This document shows positions 6,394-7,818 of a stretch of 7,818 nucleotides of DNA, one piece after another. The stretch is from Verrucomicrobiota bacterium (lineage in GTDB: Bacteria > Verrucomicrobiota > Verrucomicrobiia > Limisphaerales > UBA9464): the NCBI GenBank assembly GCA_947464705.1, contig CANHYD010000100.1, positions 1 through 7,818 of the forward strand, written 5' to 3'. Position 1 is the stretch's first letter, and the number at the start of each line of letters is the position of its first letter. The position numbers and the translations under genes are program-made. The notes under the pieces are model-generated. The model made no database searches. It was not told the DNA's origin and saw nothing but the letters and a program-made list of their open reading frames with translations.

Positions 6394-6559
6394 GATGCGG
6401 CGAGGAGACTGGGATCTCCTGGGGCGCAATGTCATGCCGTTTCCACGATTGCCCTCGCTGTAAAACCCGTCAGTTTGGAGGGACTGGATCCGTTGAAGCG
6501 CGGGGTCGGGTTGCTGATCTTTGGGCCTTGCTGCGGTTCCGGGTCCCTTCGAGAGCGTC
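6394..6559. promoter_or_regulatory. Divergent spacer between serB and the zinc-ribbon gene
   Basis: This 166-bp spacer must hold promoters for both flanking genes because they are transcribed away from each other. Apart from the inverted repeat at 6403-6420 I see no strong -35/-10 pair in either direction. A GAGAG (6551-6555) lies 4 nt before the ATG at 6560 and may serve as its ribosome-binding site. Confidence 0.4.
6403..6420. promoter_or_regulatory. Perfect inverted repeat just upstream of serB
   Basis: AGGAGA (6403-6408) and TCTCCT (6415-6420) form a perfect 6-bp inverted repeat with a 6-nt loop, 9 bp before the serB ATG at 6393. On the serB transcript the 5' arm reads AGGAGA, a Shine-Dalgarno-like string, and the 3' arm would pair with it. 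It may be an operator, a leader hairpin, or simply coding sequence if serB starts at 6435. Confidence 0.3.
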
Positions 6560-6805
6560 ATGCCCCTGTACGAATACGAACTTTGTGACGGCAACTGTGC
6601 CGCCTGCGGTGGTCAGTTCACCCTCCGGCGCCCCATCACCGCGCCCGAGCTGACTGCATGCCCCGCCTGCCGCAAACCCGTTCGCAAGGTGATCTCCGGT
6701 TTCAGCACGCCCCATCACCTCAAGCCCCTGTCGACCACCGATGCCAAAAAAGCCGGGTTCTCGGTCTTCAAGCGGGTGAACAAGGGTGAGTACGAGCGGC
6801 AGTGA
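6560..6805 (+). CDS. FmdB-family zinc-ribbon protein
   Basis: An 81-residue protein beginning MPLYEYELCDG, the hallmark start of the FmdB / regulatory zinc-ribbon family (usual form MPxYEYxC). Two cysteine pairs, C13-x2-C16 and C34-x2-C37, would bind one zinc; C9 is an extra cysteine near the first pair. The family motif KPVRKVISGFS follows at 39-49, and the C-terminus (GFSVFKRVNKGEYERQ) is basic and polar. The family's biochemical role is poorly known; some members were linked to regulation of formamidase genes. The frame is open upstream to 6521, but the conserved MPLYEY and a nearby GAGAG site decide for ATG 6560. It lies 76 bp before rimO in the same direction, so the two may be co-transcribed. 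Confidence 0.88.
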   Translation: MPLYEYELCDGNCAACGGQFTLRRPITAPELTACPACRKPVRKVISGFSTPHHLKPLSTTDAKKAGFSVFKRVNKGEYERQ

Positions 6806-6843
6806 TCCGGTATTGGGTGGGTTGGTCAAAAAATTCTGCGGGA

Positions 6844-6873
6844 TTGCTGGTCTTTGAGCCGAGCCGCTAAGAT
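6844..6873 (+). promoter_or_regulatory. Weak candidate promoter for rimO
   Basis: TTGCTG (6844-6849) and TAAGAT (6868-6873), 18 bp apart, resemble sigma70 -35 and -10 boxes at 3/6 and 4/6. Transcription would begin near 6880, only a few bases before the GTG start at 6882, giving an almost leaderless message. The match is weak and could be chance; rimO may instead be read from the upstream gene's promoter. Confidence 0.2.
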
Positions 6874-6881
6874 CAGGGTCT

Positions 6882-7818
6882 GTGAGCAAGACGCCGACTG
6901 CGCCGAAAAAAACGACCGCCCGTCCCCGCCGTGTGGGACTCATTTCCCTCGGATGTGCCAAGAACCTGGTGGACGCCGAGATTATGCTCGGATCACTCCT
7001 CAAGGAAGGCATCGAGATCGTCAACGATGCGTCCCAAGCCGACGCAGTCATCGTCAACACGTGCTCCTTCATCGACGCTGCGCAAGAGGAGTCGGTCGAC
7101 ACCATCCTGGAGCACAATGCGCTGCGCGAGGCCTCGCACCGCGGCCAAGCGCTCATCGTCTCCGGTTGCATGCCGCAGCGGTACCGTGACGAGTTGCCCA
7201 AGTTGATGCCCGAGGTGGATGTGTTCATGGGCATCGACCAGGTGGAGCAGGTGGGTGCGCTGGTCAATGAGGCCATCGCCAAGCGGGCCTCGCGAGTGGA
7301 AGCTGAAGCGACGACTCCGAAGACTGCAGAGGGAGCCCGCGTCAAAGGACGTCTCAAGGAGTTGGAAAAACAGGCTCCGGCTCATGACCACGCCGACGAA
7401 ACCGCCCTCCGCGGCACCGATCGTTTCGGCAAGAGTCGTATCGCCCTGACCGCCGCTCCGCAGCCGGCCGGTCCCTCGGTCGATGTCACGGTGCGCCCCA
7501 ACTACATTCCGCAGTTTGAGACCCCGCGCTTTCGCCTCACGCCGAAGCACTTCGCCTATGTGAAAATCGCCGAGGGGTGCAACCATCCGTGCAGCTTCTG
7601 CATCATCCCGCGGATGCGCGGTTCGCACCGCAGCCGGGCGCAGGCGGACATCGTGGCCGAGGCCAAGGCCTTGATCGCCGACGGCGTCCGCGAGCTAAAC
7701 CTTATTTCCCAAGATTCGACCTATTACGGGCTCGACCTTCGTGCCAATCACAGCCGGGCCATCTCCTCGCCGGAACGATTCAAAGCGGCCACCGAGGCCC
7801 TGCCGGTCGATGCCACCA
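6882..7818 (+). CDS. rimO: Ribosomal protein S12 methylthiotransferase RimO (3'-truncated by window)
   Basis: RimO is a radical-SAM enzyme that adds a methylthio group to a conserved aspartate of ribosomal protein S12. The window holds 312 codons; the rest of the radical-SAM domain and the C-terminal TRAM domain lie beyond it. The N-terminal domain has the three cluster-binding cysteines C25 (GCAKNLVDAE), C61 (NTCSF) and C96 (SGCMPQR). The radical-SAM cluster motif is C233-x3-C237-x2-C240 (EGCNHPCSFCIIPRMRG). NLVDAE and IIPRMRG favour RimO over the tRNA enzyme MiaB. GTG 6882 is the start: an in-frame TGA lies at 6855-6857, no other start codon lies between, and AGGG precedes it by 3 nt. Odd points are a basic 17-residue N-terminal extension and a long charged linker (about 135-205) between the first two domains, making C96-C233 about twice the E. 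coli spacing I recall. Confidence 0.94.
   Translation, partial: MSKTPTAPKKTTARPRRVGLISLGCAKNLVDAEIMLGSLLKEGIEIVNDASQADAVIVNTCSFIDAAQEESVDTILEHNALREASHRGQALIVSGCMPQRYRDELPKLMPEVDVFMGIDQVEQVGALVNEAIAKRASRVEAEATTPKTAEGARVKGRLKELEKQAPAHDHADETALRGTDRFGKSRIALTAAPQPAGPSVDVTVRPNYIPQFETPRFRLTPKHFAYVKIAEGCNHPCSFCIIPRMRGSHRSRAQADIVAEAKALIADGVRELNLISQDSTYYGLDLRANHSRAISSPERFKAATEALPVDAT

Noticed and set aside
6435..6594. N-terminal extension of SerB to the frame's first start at 6594
   Set aside because: The added residues are Arg/Ser/Gln-rich and unlike SerB. They would consume the divergent promoter spacer and overlap the start of the zinc-ribbon gene. MTELVIHS at 6393 fits the family start.
6470..7357. 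295-codon minus-strand open frame across the zinc-ribbon gene and rimO
   Set aside because: It is antisense to two recognisable genes and runs through their spacer. Its Ser/Arg/Thr-rich composition is typical of a shadow frame.
6993..7628. 211-codon minus-strand open frame opposite rimO
   Set aside because: It overlaps the RimO cysteine motifs on the other strand and has no recognisable domain.

Overview
The window looks like chromosomal DNA from a member of the Verrucomicrobiota, most likely the subdivision 3 / Limisphaerales (Pedosphaera-like) group. The main reason is the Ser/Thr kinase: its phrases HRDIKPSN, LADVGLV and PEGPGLPAADLYSLG, and its pairing with an ECF-like sigma factor, match the kinases I associate with that phylum and with Planctomycetes. 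The placement rests on remembered family resemblance, not a search. Coding DNA is GC-rich (roughly 60% or more by eye). The sigma gene is visibly less GC-rich than its neighbours.

Layout from left to right. Positions 1-58 may hold the last codons of a gene that ends at a stop at 56-58; about 330 bp without a convincing gene follow. A DEAD-box RNA helicase (RhlE-like) lies on the minus strand (390-1616). A 156-bp divergent spacer with a very AT-rich core separates it from a two-gene plus-strand unit: an ECF-like sigma factor (1773-2417) and, 7 nt later, a 1030-residue membrane Ser/Thr kinase (2425-5517). The kinase tail carries 14 recognisable propeller-blade starts, enough for two seven-bladed beta-propellers. 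A convergent junction with an imperfect hairpin leads to serB, phosphoserine phosphatase, on the minus strand (5557-6393). A 166-bp divergent spacer with a perfect inverted repeat precedes an FmdB-type zinc-ribbon protein (6560-6805) and the first 312 codons of rimO, the ribosomal protein S12 methylthiotransferase, which starts at GTG 6882 and runs off the window.

The helicase (RNA remodelling), RimO (ribosome modification), FmdB protein and SerB (serine synthesis) are ordinary housekeeping genes. The sigma/kinase pair is the part with most regulatory interest. Its tight spacing suggests co-transcription and translational coupling, and no anti-sigma gene lies beside it. The kinase is therefore a candidate to control the sigma factor, with the propeller half acting as a sensor or scaffold. 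That link is an inference. I see no mobile element, CRISPR array, tRNA or rRNA, and nothing that amounts to an entirely undescribed system.
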